The notes under the pieces: generated by a model
Told to the model about the DNA's origin: nothing
Database searches by the model: none
Seen by the model: only the letters and a program-made list of their open reading frames with translations
Shown here: piece after piece, positions 9,157-17,434 of the stretch
How positions within the stretch are numbered: the first letter of the stretch is position 1
Layout: every line of letters starts with the position of its first letter
Origin: Caulobacter segnis
Lineage (GTDB): Bacteria; Pseudomonadota; Alphaproteobacteria; Caulobacterales; Caulobacteraceae
Length of the DNA: 64,000 nucleotides
NCBI RefSeq assembly: GCF_023935105.1
Contig: NZ_CP096040.1
Span: 2,356,001-2,420,000, forward strand
Direction: 5' to 3'
Program-made: the position numbers and the translations under genes

Positions 9157-10635
9157 ATGCTCCGCTGGCTCGCCTTCGTCCTGCTGCTCATCGCGTCTCC
9201 GGCTCTGGCGCGGGAGATGGCCAAGCCCGACCTCGTCCTGACCGGCGAGATCACCGGCGCCGATCACCAGACCTACAAGCCGGTGACCTTCGACGTGCCA
9301 GCCGGCGTGACGCGCCTATCGGTGGCCTTCGACTACACCGGTCGCGAGAACCGGACGGTGGTGGATCTGGGCCTGCTGGATCCCGTCCGCTTCCGAGGCT
9401 GGAGCGGGGGCAACAAGAAGGCGTTCTTCGTCTCCGCCGAGGCGGCGACGGCCAGCTATTTGCCGGGTCCGCTGCCCGCCGGGAAATGGACCCTGCTTCT
9501 AGGCGTGCCCAATGCACGGCCGAACTCCAAGGCGACCTATCAGGCTAGGGTCTGGTTCGAGCGGACGCCCACGCCGCTGCCCGCTGCTCTGCCCCCAAAC
9601 ACCTTTCCCAGGGCCACGACGCCCGGCTGGTATCGTGGCGACCTGCATATGCATACCGCCCACAGCGACGGCGGCTGCGTGACCGGCGATGCCCCACGCG
9701 CGCCGTGCCCAGTTTATCGCACGGTCCTGGCCGCCCAGGCCGCCGGCCTCGATTTCGTCGCCGTCACCGATCACAACACCACCAGTCAGGCCGAGGCGCT
9801 GGCCGAGCTGCAGCCGTCGTTCCCTGACCTGCTGCTGATGAGCGGCCGCGAGATCACCATCTTCCAGGGCCACGCCAACGTGTTCGGCCCGACGGCCTTC
9901 ATCGACTTCCGCCTGGGCTCAAGGACCGTGCCGACCATCCGCGACCTGCAGCGGGCGGTGAAGGCGGCTGGCGGCGTTTTCTCGATCAACCACCCGGCCG
10001 TGCCGTCGGGCGAGCAGTGCATGGGCTGCGGCTGGACAGCCAAGGACACCGACTACGACGCCGTCCAGGCCATCGAGGTCGCCAATGGCGGCAACGAGAA
10101 GGCGCAGGGCGGCTTCGAAGGCCTCCTGTCAGGCGTGCCCTTCTGGGAGGCCCAGTTGAACCAGGGGCGCCGGATCACGGCCATCGGCGGCAGCGACAAC
10201 CACGACGCAGGCATCCCGCACGACCAGCCCACGGCCGTTGGTCGCCCAACCACGGTGATCCATGCCGAGGGATTGTCGCCCGAGGCTCTGTTGGCGGGAC
10301 TGCGCGCGGGCAGGGTGTTTATCGACCTCGACGGGACCCGCGACCGGGTGCTGGATCTCTCGGCCGCCGTCGGAGGGCGCGGCGCGGTGATGGGCGGGGC
10401 GCTGACGGCCAAGCCCGGCGAAACGGTGACCTTCGTCGCCAGGGTCGCCGGCGTCGATCCGGCCGGTCTGGAGGTGATCCAGGACGGCGCCAGGATCGCC
10501 CCGGCGATCTCGGCGGCAGGCGGGTTCGAGGTTCGGATGGGCGCGCGAGCCGGTTGGGTGCGGGTCAATGTTCGCGATAAGGCCGGCCGGCTGCTGATGA
10601 TCGGCAACCCGATCTATCTAACGGTGGCGCACTAG
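9157..10635 (+). CDS. Secreted PHP-domain metallohydrolase (CehA/McbA-like)
   Basis: Periplasmic or secreted metal-dependent hydrolase. Signal peptide MLRWLAFVLLLIASPALA (1-18). An N-terminal beta-rich domain (20-150) precedes a PHP catalytic domain with the metal-binding series GDLHMHTAHSDGG (about 165), VTDHNT (about 206), GREIT (about 230), INHP (about 275) and GGSDNHD (about 345). The C-terminal 120 residues look like a beta-sandwich. CehA/McbA relatives hydrolyse carbamates, but many PHP proteins are phosphoesterases, so the substrate is open. 492 residues. Its position directly behind a FecI-FecR-receptor set suggests that it acts on the imported ligand, as an inference from context. 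Confidence 0.82.
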   Translation: MLRWLAFVLLLIASPALAREMAKPDLVLTGEITGADHQTYKPVTFDVPAGVTRLSVAFDYTGRENRTVVDLGLLDPVRFRGWSGGNKKAFFVSAEAATASYLPGPLPAGKWTLLLGVPNARPNSKATYQARVWFERTPTPLPAALPPNTFPRATTPGWYRGDLHMHTAHSDGGCVTGDAPRAPCPVYRTVLAAQAAGLDFVAVTDHNTTSQAEALAELQPSFPDLLLMSGREITIFQGHANVFGPTAFIDFRLGSRTVPTIRDLQRAVKAAGGVFSINHPAVPSGEQCMGCGWTAKDTDYDAVQAIEVANGGNEKAQGGFEGLLSGVPFWEAQLNQGRRITAIGGSDNHDAGIPHDQPTAVGRPTTVIHAEGLSPEALLAGLRAGRVFIDLDGTRDRVLDLSAAVGGRGAVMGGALTAKPGETVTFVARVAGVDPAGLEVIQDGARIAPAISAAGGFEVRMGARAGWVRVNVRDKAGRLLMIGNPIYLTVAH

Positions 10636-10841
10636 GTCCTGCGAAGGTCCGCATCGCTAAGATCGAGATGGATCCGCGACAAAGACCATATCGCGACCGA
10701 CACGGCGCGAGCTCTTCGAGGCGCCGGACGGGCGTCGTCGGTCCGTTCGGCGCGAAGCGGGCCGTGATCGTGGCGATCGACGAGCCCACCGATGTAGTCG
10801 TCGTCGACATCAATCTCGGATCGTCCGTTCGTCCGACGGGG
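10636..10841. other. Convergent intergenic region; possible fragment of a receiver domain
   Basis: No complete gene. On the plus strand 10758-10829 reads VIVAIDEPTDVVVVDINLG, which resembles the phospho-acceptor strand of a response-regulator receiver domain, but has no start, no flanking conserved motifs and no length. It may be a degenerate remnant or chance in GC-rich DNA. No convincing terminator hairpin was found. Confidence 0.25.
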
Positions 10842-12161
10842 TCAGGAGGGGGTGTCGGCCACCAGGTAGTTCAGGGCGAACAAGGCGTCCGGCTGGTGGA
10901 TGTTGGGCTCGCGTTCCTGAAGCACCAGGCTGCCGGAGATGGTCTGGTTCCAGCTCTGCCGGCGCGACAGGCAGAGCGCGAAGGCGCGGGCGTCCAGGTG
11001 CAGGCGCAGCTTGGTCGGCTGGACGGTCTCCGCGTCGGTGCGGACCGAGAGGTCGAGCTGCTTGCGGTGCGCGCCGGCGCGCGCCCGCTGCTCGGTCAGC
11101 TCGTCGTAGAGACGGAATTCGTAGTCGACGTTGAGTCGCACGCGTCGGGCGGCCAGCATGGCCTCCAGCGCCGCTTTGGCGCGGGCGAAGGCAGCGTCGA
11201 GCTGGTCGTCCTCGGGGACCGGGTCGGCTTCATAGGGATAGGGCTCGGCGGCGTGCGCGGCCTGAACTTGGCCCAGTTCGCTCAGGGTCGGGGTCAGGTC
11301 CGGCGCGACCTCGCCCGTCCCGACGTTCAATCTCCGGCCGCCTTCGAGGGCGACGAACGGGACGAAGGCGCAGCGTTCCGCCGCCTGGTCCGGGGTCGGC
11401 TGGGCGATCAGGCGGGACAATTCGGTCAGTCGGCCCGGAATGAAATAGGATCCGCCGGCCAGGAACACTCGCTTGGGCCGAAGGATGCGCAGCGAGGCCT
11501 CGAGCTTGGCGAGGGCGGCGTCGATGATCCGCGCCTGTTCGGCCTTGCGGTCAATGTTCAGGAAGCATTGCGGGTACTCTCCCGCGGCGCCGCAGACGAG
11601 GGCGGCGACGTCGATGGGCCCGAACTCGCGATCGCAGAAGGCCTTGATGGCCTCGAAGTGGGCGGCCGCCATTGGGTTGTCGACCTGATTGAAGAAGACC
11701 TGGCCGTCGGCGGCGACGATCAGGCTGGTGTCCAGATCGTAGTCCAGGTCGGTCTCGACGCCGGCGTTGCTGGTCTGGAACTGCGGCACGACCACGAGCC
11801 GCAGATCGCGCACCTCTAGAGGCGTGAAGGGCTCCGCCTCGATGACCGTCCTAGCGCCCAGCGCCCGGAGACGACGGCGCAGGGTGTCGTTGGCGTAGGT
11901 CTTGATCAGGAAGGGCGCCTCGAGCAGACCCGAGTCGGCGAGGAAGTCGGGGTCGAAGTGATCGCTGTGGATGTGGGAGATGTAGACGAGGTCCGCGCCA
12001 CGCACGCGATCGATCAGGTCGCGCCGGTCGAACTCGGGATACGAACGCCAGCCGCCGTGGTTGGCCTGGCCCACCCAGGGATCGCAAACCAGCTTGGTCG
12101 TCGCGGTTTCGACGATCAGGAACGAGTTGGAGACGTGAGTGATGTCCATGCGCGGGCCCAT
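10842..12161 (-). CDS. Metallo-beta-lactamase-fold hydrolase, CMP-Neu5Ac hydroxylase-like
   Basis: Cytoplasmic protein with an MBL fold: the metal motif SHIHSDHFDPDF (about residues 58-69), DPWVG near residue 28, and a later VCGAAGEYPQCF segment. The last two and the overall layout recall the MBL part of CMP-N-acetylneuraminate hydroxylase (CMAH-like) and related sugar-metabolism enzymes rather than beta-lactamases or RNases. 439 residues; the last 150 show no motif I recognise. Start is ambiguous between ATG 12161 and ATG 12149 (MDITHVSNSF, which fits the family better); neither has a clear Shine-Dalgarno. Divergent from a CgeB-type glycosyltransferase, suggesting a role in surface glycan or nucleotide-sugar chemistry; this is inference. 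Confidence 0.7.
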   Translation of the reverse strand: MGPRMDITHVSNSFLIVETATTKLVCDPWVGQANHGGWRSYPEFDRRDLIDRVRGADLVYISHIHSDHFDPDFLADSGLLEAPFLIKTYANDTLRRRLRALGARTVIEAEPFTPLEVRDLRLVVVPQFQTSNAGVETDLDYDLDTSLIVAADGQVFFNQVDNPMAAAHFEAIKAFCDREFGPIDVAALVCGAAGEYPQCFLNIDRKAEQARIIDAALAKLEASLRILRPKRVFLAGGSYFIPGRLTELSRLIAQPTPDQAAERCAFVPFVALEGGRRLNVGTGEVAPDLTPTLSELGQVQAAHAAEPYPYEADPVPEDDQLDAAFARAKAALEAMLAARRVRLNVDYEFRLYDELTEQRARAGAHRKQLDLSVRTDAETVQPTKLRLHLDARAFALCLSRRQSWNQTISGSLVLQEREPNIHQPDALFALNYLVADTPS

Positions 12162-12384
12162 TCGTGGTGGTTCGGTGCGTCGCTCGGAACAGTGTCATGA
12201 GTCCGCTCGAGGCGGTTGTCATCCTATTTGTCGTCGAGTCCGCAACGCGAGAGCCAGATCCTCCCGAGTATAGATGGCCATCGTCGGCGATCTGGCGCTA
12301 ACGTGTGCTCGGCTGATTTGGGAGGGGCGCGACGCCCCGGATCGACCTCCCGAAATGGCGGATCAGGATTTTGAGAGACGCCGC

Positions 12385-14136
12385 ATGAACACCCCTTCCT
12401 TCGTCGACCAACTGGACGAGATGGAGGAGCGATGCCGCGCCATGCCCGAACTCTATCCCGAACTCGAGGCGTTGTGGGATCATCTGGTCTCGGAGATGCC
12501 CAGCACCCAGGTGCTCGTCGAGCGCAATCGCTTTCGCCTGCGAAACCTGCCGCACATGCGCCAGCGACGGCCGCGTCTGCTGATCGGCCTGATCAACGAT
12601 GGCGGCTATCCGAATTTCCAGACCTTGCCGCTGCTGCGGTTCGCCGATGTCGTCACCTTGACGACGCAGGCGGAGCAGCAGGCGCACGCCGACCGTCTCC
12701 ATCTGAACCTGCTCGGCACGCCGCTTCCCGAGGTCATGCGGGCCCTGCCCGAGGGGTTCACGCCCGACTTCTACATTGATCCGCAAATCTGCGGGGCCAG
12801 TTTCCCGCCCTTGGGTCTGGAGGACATGCCCTGCGTGACGATCGCCGGATTCTGTCACCACTTCCGGGCGCTGCATCTGCACAATACCGGCTATCTCTAT
12901 GACGTGATCGCGCCGCTGTCGCCGCTGTTCAGTCGGTTGATCGCTCCCATGCTGCCGGAGCGGGTGGTAGTGGATACGCCCTTCGGCGCGAACTGGGGAT
13001 CGTTCGAGCATATCGCCCGGCCCTCCGGGCCGCAGTCGGAACGCGACATCGACATGCTGATCTGTTTCGGCGAGTCGCAGTCGGAACTCTATGGCGACTA
13101 CCGGAACCTGTGCGTGGCCCTGGCGCGGCGGTTCCAGGCGGCGCACGGCGACCGATACAACATCGTGTTCACGAGCAACCTGTCCAAGATGGACTACTTC
13201 TCTCACCTGGCGCGCGCGAAGATTTGCCTGAACGCGGTGGGTCTGCACGGTCCCTACAACTATCGGAACCTCGAGGCGGTCAATCACGGCGCGGTCGTGA
13301 TGCAGATCGAAAGCCACTACGAGGTCGGCGAGCAGCCGCTGGCGGAGTTCTTCGTCCCGGACGAGGAAGTCGTTCTGTTCAACGCCGACGATTTCGAAGC
13401 CAAGGCCCTCGACTTGCTGGAGAGCGAGGCGGATCGCTCGCGCATCGCCGCGGCGGCCCAGGCGCGCGCGGCGCGGGACTACACCTATCAGGCCGTCTAT
13501 AGCGGCTTGATGAGCAAGGCGATGGAGGCCGTCCAGGCGCGGGGGACCTTGCCGCGTTGCGCGCCGGGCGAGAGCCAGCTTCGGCGGGCCTTGTCGCTGT
13601 TCCATGCCGACGACGCGGACAAGCGGCTCGCCGGTTTCCTGGCCGCCCTGGGCGACGTTCCGAGCATGGGGGCGTCGGAATACTCCCTGATCCTGGCGTT
13701 TCATGACGTGCTGTCTCTCGCGCCGGACCACCTGCGCAAGGCGGTCGCCGAACGATACGGTTTCCCCGTCGGGGCGGCTCCATCGCCGCGGGCCGTGTTC
13801 GCGCGGATCGCCGCGCCGGGGCCGGTCGATCGTTGGAACCTGCTCATCCAGACCTGGGTGGCGTCGGGCGAGCTTGATCTTGAGGGCGCCCGCGACGTGC
13901 TCGAGGCGTTGGCGCGGACGCCGGGCGGCCTGAAGGCCGAGCGGAGCTTCGTGGCCTTCCCCGCGGCGCTGGAGACGCGTCTCGGGCGGCCGTGGGAGAA
14001 GCTGAAGCTGCATCATCTGTGCAGCCGTTTTCTGCATTCCGGCGCGAGCGACGCGCAAAAGGACGCGATCTTCGTCGACTGCATGCGGGATCTCGTGGAT
14101 CTCATCGACACGTCCGCCAGCACCGAGGTCGCCTGA
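12385..14136 (+). CDS. CgeB-like glycosyltransferase (GT family 1_2)
   Basis: Probable cytoplasmic glycosyltransferase of the YkvP/CgeB type. ATG at 12385 (MNTPSFVDQLDE) is preferred over the upstream in-frame ATG at 12274, since GAGAG lies about 9 nt before it and the upstream 37 residues look non-coding. Around residues 275-390 the GT-B C-terminal nucleotide-sugar region is seen: KICLNAVGLHGPYNYRN, LEAVNHGAVVMQIESHYE and a helix rich in Ala before YTYQAVY. The last 180 residues are a helical tail of unknown role. 583 residues. No transmembrane helix. The divergent neighbour is a CMAH-like MBL protein, so both may modify a surface polysaccharide or glycosylate a protein. Confidence 0.75.
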   Translation: MNTPSFVDQLDEMEERCRAMPELYPELEALWDHLVSEMPSTQVLVERNRFRLRNLPHMRQRRPRLLIGLINDGGYPNFQTLPLLRFADVVTLTTQAEQQAHADRLHLNLLGTPLPEVMRALPEGFTPDFYIDPQICGASFPPLGLEDMPCVTIAGFCHHFRALHLHNTGYLYDVIAPLSPLFSRLIAPMLPERVVVDTPFGANWGSFEHIARPSGPQSERDIDMLICFGESQSELYGDYRNLCVALARRFQAAHGDRYNIVFTSNLSKMDYFSHLARAKICLNAVGLHGPYNYRNLEAVNHGAVVMQIESHYEVGEQPLAEFFVPDEEVVLFNADDFEAKALDLLESEADRSRIAAAAQARAARDYTYQAVYSGLMSKAMEAVQARGTLPRCAPGESQLRRALSLFHADDADKRLAGFLAALGDVPSMGASEYSLILAFHDVLSLAPDHLRKAVAERYGFPVGAAPSPRAVFARIAAPGPVDRWNLLIQTWVASGELDLEGARDVLEALARTPGGLKAERSFVAFPAALETRLGRPWEKLKLHHLCSRFLHSGASDAQKDAIFVDCMRDLVDLIDTSASTEVA

Positions 14137-14197
14137 TCAACCTCGCGCCGCTCAGGCTACGCGGGAAGAGCAGGCGGCCCTGAGGGTCCGGCGTCCG

Positions 14198-14380
14198 GTG
14201 GTCCAGCCGTTCGGGCGGTCCTCCTACACGCCGGCCGCCGACGGCCTGGTCGAGAGCGCCCGCCGCGACGCCGATCGTCGCCGGGCGGCGATCGAGGCGG
14301 ACCTGCAGGCCAAGCTGGCGGCTCTCGGTCCCGCCTCCGACGGCGCGCCTCGCCGCTGTCCGCCGACGCCTCGCCGCTAG
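14198..14380 (+). CDS. Possible small protein, unknown
   Basis: A 60-residue frame with GTG start: helical, charged (ARRDADRRRAAIEADLQAK), no signal peptide, no recognised domain, no good Shine-Dalgarno. The rest of 14137-14626 contains no other credible gene; it presumably holds the promoter of the transporter at 14627. May be a chance open frame in GC-rich DNA. Confidence 0.25.
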   Translation: MVQPFGRSSYTPAADGLVESARRDADRRRAAIEADLQAKLAALGPASDGAPRRCPPTPRR

Positions 14381-14626
14381 AATCCAGCTCTGCTTCAAAG
14401 CTCGGCATTCCAAGCGCGGTCGAAGTGTTGTCCTAGAGTGCGATATCGTGAGCGTAGTTCTCTTCTTCCTTCAGCTGCGCGCCACTTCACCTAGCGAACG
14501 TCTGGTTTCTGGAGGCGGTCCAACGTCGGCTCTTGGCGCTGCCGCGCTCGCCCCCATCAGTTCGTTGATCTTCGTCATGGCGTCGACGAATGTGGGAGGC
14601 AGACTCGTCCGACGAGGAGGTCTTCG

Positions 14627-15328
14627 ATGCGCGCTGTTCATCGCCACACTGAGCGTCACCGCGTATCGCGGATCGGCTGGCTTCGCGCTGCGGTGCTTGG
14701 CGCCAATGACGGCCTGGTCTCCACAGCCAGCCTGATCGTCGGTGTGGCGTCAGCGGCCAAGTCGCCGGGAGAAGTGGTCGTCGCGGGTGTCGCGGCGGTG
14801 GTGGCCGGCGCGATGTCCATGGCGGCCGGCGAGTATGTGTCGGTGAGCTCGCAAGCCGACACCGAGAAGGCGGAGCTGGCGCGCGAGGTCGCCGAACTGC
14901 GCGATCTTCCCGAGGCCGAGCACGAGGAGCTGGCCCAGATCTACATCGGTCGGGGCGTCGAGCCGGACACCGCGCGCCTGGTCGCCACCCAGCTGATGGC
15001 CAAAGACGCCTTGTCGGCCCACGCCCGGGACGAGCTGGGTCTTTCGGATCTCACCGGCGCGCGGCCGATCCTGGCGGCCCTTTCGTCCGCCGGCAGCTTC
15101 GCCGCCGGCGCCGTGCTGCCGTTGGTTATTGCGGTGAGCGCGCCCCGCGCCACCCTGGGCGTCGCCGTGACGGTCGCCTCGCTCTGCGGCCTGGCCGTCC
15201 TGGGCTATGTTGGCGCTCGGGCTGGGGATGCGCCGCCTTGGCGCGGCGTCGTCCGGGTCACGCTCTGGGGCGCCGTGGCGATGGCCGTGACAGCGTTGAT
15301 CGGCCGTTTCGTGGGCGCGGCGATCTGA
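14627..15328 (+). CDS. VIT1/CCC1-family transporter (Fe2+/Mn2+)
   Basis: Inner-membrane divalent-metal transporter of the vacuolar iron transporter family. GAGGAGG (14613-14619) lies 7 nt before the ATG. Near the N-terminus LGANDGLVSTASLIVGVASA is the hallmark first helix; the second helix VAGAMSMAAGEYVSVSSQAD carries the conserved MAAGEY metal-binding motif; a cytoplasmic Glu-rich helical segment (75-125) with E-x-x-E repeats binds metal in this family. Three more helices fill residues 145-233 (PLVIAVSAP, LCGLAVLGYVGA, AVTALIGRFVGA). 233 residues, standard. Likely buffers iron or manganese by export or sequestration. Confidence 0.9.
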   Translation: MRAVHRHTERHRVSRIGWLRAAVLGANDGLVSTASLIVGVASAAKSPGEVVVAGVAAVVAGAMSMAAGEYVSVSSQADTEKAELAREVAELRDLPEAEHEELAQIYIGRGVEPDTARLVATQLMAKDALSAHARDELGLSDLTGARPILAALSSAGSFAAGAVLPLVIAVSAPRATLGVAVTVASLCGLAVLGYVGARAGDAPPWRGVVRVTLWGAVAMAVTALIGRFVGAAI

Positions 15329-15347
15329 TCGACGCGCCCACCCGGTT

Positions 15348-16001
15348 CTAGTGGAGCTTGGCCTGGGCCTGGCTCAGGAGCGCCGCGGCCTGGGCCTTGC
15401 GGCCCTTGTCGGCGACCTCCCGTCCGGGACGCGCCGGCGCGGCGATCGCCTTCTGCAAGGCCTTGCTGGCGCCGGCGTAGTCGTTCTGGCGCATCAGGAA
15501 ATCGCCGTAGAAGAAGTTCGAGTCGACGCCGTTGGGATTGGCCGCCAGGGCCTTCTGGAGGTAGCCACGCGCCTTGCCGGGATCGCCGAAGCCGATCGGG
15601 AAGCCGGGCACCTGGGCGTAGAGCGAGCCGAGGCTGGTGTAGACCGAGCCGTCGCCGAGCGCGGCGGGATTGATCCTCTCGGCCCGTTCCAGAAGCGATC
15701 TGGACTCCTTGGCCAGAGCCAGGCCGCCGAGCCCGCCCTTGGCGCCGGCCTGGGTCGCCTTGGCGATGGCTTCCCAGACCAGGGGCTCGGCGCGGCCGGG
15801 GTTCTGCTTGGCCAGGGCGTCGGCGTCAGCGGCGACCTGCGCGGCGGCCTCGCCCTGGGCGCCCTTGTCGGTGATTTCGTAGTTGGCGTGGGCCCAGGCG
15901 TGGGCCAGGCCATCGAGGCGAGTGTCGAGCGCATCGGCGCGGGCGGCTCCGGCCAGAAGCGACAGGGCCAGGCCGAGGGCGAAGAGAGGTTTCCGGGTCA
16001 T
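15348..16001 (-). CDS. Periplasmic TPR-like protein, last gene of the hemolysin-family operon
   Basis: Exported protein with signal peptide MTRKPLFALGLALSLLAGAARA (start ATG 16001, AGGA about 10 nt upstream; the longer frame to 16196 lies inside the SDR gene and is a shadow). The mature 195 residues are helical and contain tetratricopeptide-type helix pairs: LLERAERINPAALGDGSVYTSLG, then GKARGYLQKALAANPNGVDSN and YAGASKALQKAIAAP (positions about 100-200). TPR domains bind partner proteins. It starts 16 nt after the SDR stop and ends the minus-strand operon 15348-19606. No enzymatic motif; a scaffold or assembly role is inference. Confidence 0.75.
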   Translation of the reverse strand: MTRKPLFALGLALSLLAGAARADALDTRLDGLAHAWAHANYEITDKGAQGEAAAQVAADADALAKQNPGRAEPLVWEAIAKATQAGAKGGLGGLALAKESRSLLERAERINPAALGDGSVYTSLGSLYAQVPGFPIGFGDPGKARGYLQKALAANPNGVDSNFFYGDFLMRQNDYAGASKALQKAIAAPARPGREVADKGRKAQAAALLSQAQAKLH

Positions 16002-16017
16002 GTAGGGTCCTGGAGAT

Positions 16018-16773
16018 CTAGCGGGCGAAGAGCTGTGCGGCCTTGCGATCGTTGGCCGACAGGGCGCGATCGACGAGGCCCGGCAGCAGGGCGTTGAGGC
16101 GGACGAAGAAGGCTTCGGGAAAGCCCAGATAGACGTCGCGACGACGGGCGCGGATCGCAGAGACGATCCGGCGGGCCGTGGCCTCGGGCGGGTCAATGTG
16201 CATTTGGGTGAGCTTGGCGAACTCCAGCACGCGGTCCGACACCATCGCCGTGCGAACCGCGCGCGGCGCCACGTAGGTGACGTCTACGCCCGTCCCGGCC
16301 AGCTCCCGGCGCAGGGCCTGGCTGAAGCCGCGCAGACCAGCCTTGGCGCTGGAATAGGTGGCGAAATGCGCGAAGTTGATGGAGCCGAAGATCGACCCGA
16401 TGTTGACGATCTGGCCGGCGCCCCGCGCCTTCATCCCCGGGGCCGCCGCCTGGGCGAGCCGGACGGGCGCGACCAGGTTGATCAGATAGCCCGACAACAG
16501 GTGCGCCGGATCTTCCTGCTCCACCGGCCCGAAGTGCTGGACGCCGGCCAGGTTTACCAGGATGTCCCATTGACGGCCTTCGATGGCCTGGGCGGCGGCC
16601 TCGATCCCACTGGGCGTGGAGAGGTCGTGCGGCAGGAACTCCGCGATGTTCGCGTCCGGTCGCGAGCGACCCAGCGCGACGACGCGCGCGCCCTCCGCCG
16701 TCAGCTGATTGGCGACCAGGCCGCCCAAGCCGCCGGAGGCTCCCGTGATCAGGACGGTCTTGCCCTCAAGCAT
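16018..16773 (-). CDS. Short-chain dehydrogenase/reductase (SDR) in the hemolysin-family operon
   Basis: NAD(P)-dependent oxidoreductase, classical SDR, 251 residues. Cofactor motif TGASGGLGG (10-18), NNAG equivalent NLAG (about 78), catalytic Ser in IGSIFGS (about 128) and the YSSAKAG motif (Y and K about 143 and 147). The C-terminal end resembles DltE/short acyl-chain reductases. Start overlaps the end of the upstream diiron-protein gene by 8 nt and the TPR gene follows 16 nt later. Probably reduces or oxidises the product of the upstream acyl ligase and diiron protein; the substrate is unknown. Confidence 0.85.
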   Translation of the reverse strand: MLEGKTVLITGASGGLGGLVANQLTAEGARVVALGRSRPDANIAEFLPHDLSTPSGIEAAAQAIEGRQWDILVNLAGVQHFGPVEQEDPAHLLSGYLINLVAPVRLAQAAAPGMKARGAGQIVNIGSIFGSINFAHFATYSSAKAGLRGFSQALRRELAGTGVDVTYVAPRAVRTAMVSDRVLEFAKLTQMHIDPPEATARRIVSAIRARRRDVYLGFPEAFFVRLNALLPGLVDRALSANDRKAAQLFAR

Positions 16774-17434
16774 GGGCGACCTCGCGGGTGTGCGGGATCG
16801 AGAGGAAGACGTTGGCGAAGCGTTCGAAGATCGCCTTGGCCACCTCGATGATGGCGGCCTGGTCGGCAGGGTCGTCGACCTGATCCATCAGCTTCTGGAA
16901 AAAGGTCAGGTGCTCCATGTCCAGCGCCCCATGCGAGGTCAGGTAGCTGAAGCATTCGGGACCTAGGCCCAGGTTCTTGGCCACGGCCTCGGCGCCTTGG
17001 GTGGCCAGGCGCACGCTGGTGCCCTCCAGCACGAAGACCATGCCGAAGAAGCCCATCGGATTGGCGTTGCGGATGTAGTCGTAGGCGTAGTCGGTCATGG
17101 CCAGGGTCGCCGAACGCGGCGCGCCAGTCCGTACGGCCTCGGCGTCGCCGCCGCAGTTTTTGATGTCGCTGAGGATCCAGTGTTCGTGGCCGGTCTCCTC
17201 GACGATGTATTCGTCCAGGGCCTCGACGAACCGCTGATGGGCCTCATCCATGCCGGCGCGGGCCTCGCGCATCAGCGGCACGGTGTGCTTCACGTGGTGA
17301 TAGGCCTCCGTCAGGTAGGCGATGTAGGTCTCGCGCGAGATGCGGCCCGTCAGGCCATCCTGGATCTGCGGCGTCGAGGCGAGGGCCATCTGGCCGTCGA
17401 CCGTCTCGGTCACGAGGCGTTGGTAGAAAGTCAC
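16766..17434 (-). CDS. Heme-oxygenase-like diiron protein (TenA-like, iron-containing redox enzyme family)
   Basis: Predicted all-helical enzyme of 222 residues. GTG at 17434 is the start because it overlaps the ligase stop as GTGA and begins MTFYQRLVTET; the longer open frame to 17740 is antisense-like and contains no homology. Conserved ligand-like residues sit in three helices: YHHVKH (about 43), EYIVEETGHEHW (about 75-86) and YLTSHGALDMEH (about 175). The H-x3-D-x2-H in the last one matches the heme-oxygenase-like diiron oxidase (HDO) superfamily, members of which cleave or oxidise fatty acids and amino acids (UndA, BesC, SznF). This one sits in a tight operon with an acyl ligase and an SDR, so a fatty-acyl substrate is plausible. 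Confidence 0.75.
   Translation of the reverse strand: MTFYQRLVTETVDGQMALASTPQIQDGLTGRISRETYIAYLTEAYHHVKHTVPLMREARAGMDEAHQRFVEALDEYIVEETGHEHWILSDIKNCGGDAEAVRTGAPRSATLAMTDYAYDYIRNANPMGFFGMVFVLEGTSVRLATQGAEAVAKNLGLGPECFSYLTSHGALDMEHLTFFQKLMDQVDDPADQAAIIEVAKAIFERFANVFLSIPHTREVAHA

Noticed and set aside
12298..14058. 586-codon antisense frame in the glycosyltransferase gene
   Set aside because: Shadow of the real gene; the plus-strand product has clear glycosyltransferase motifs.
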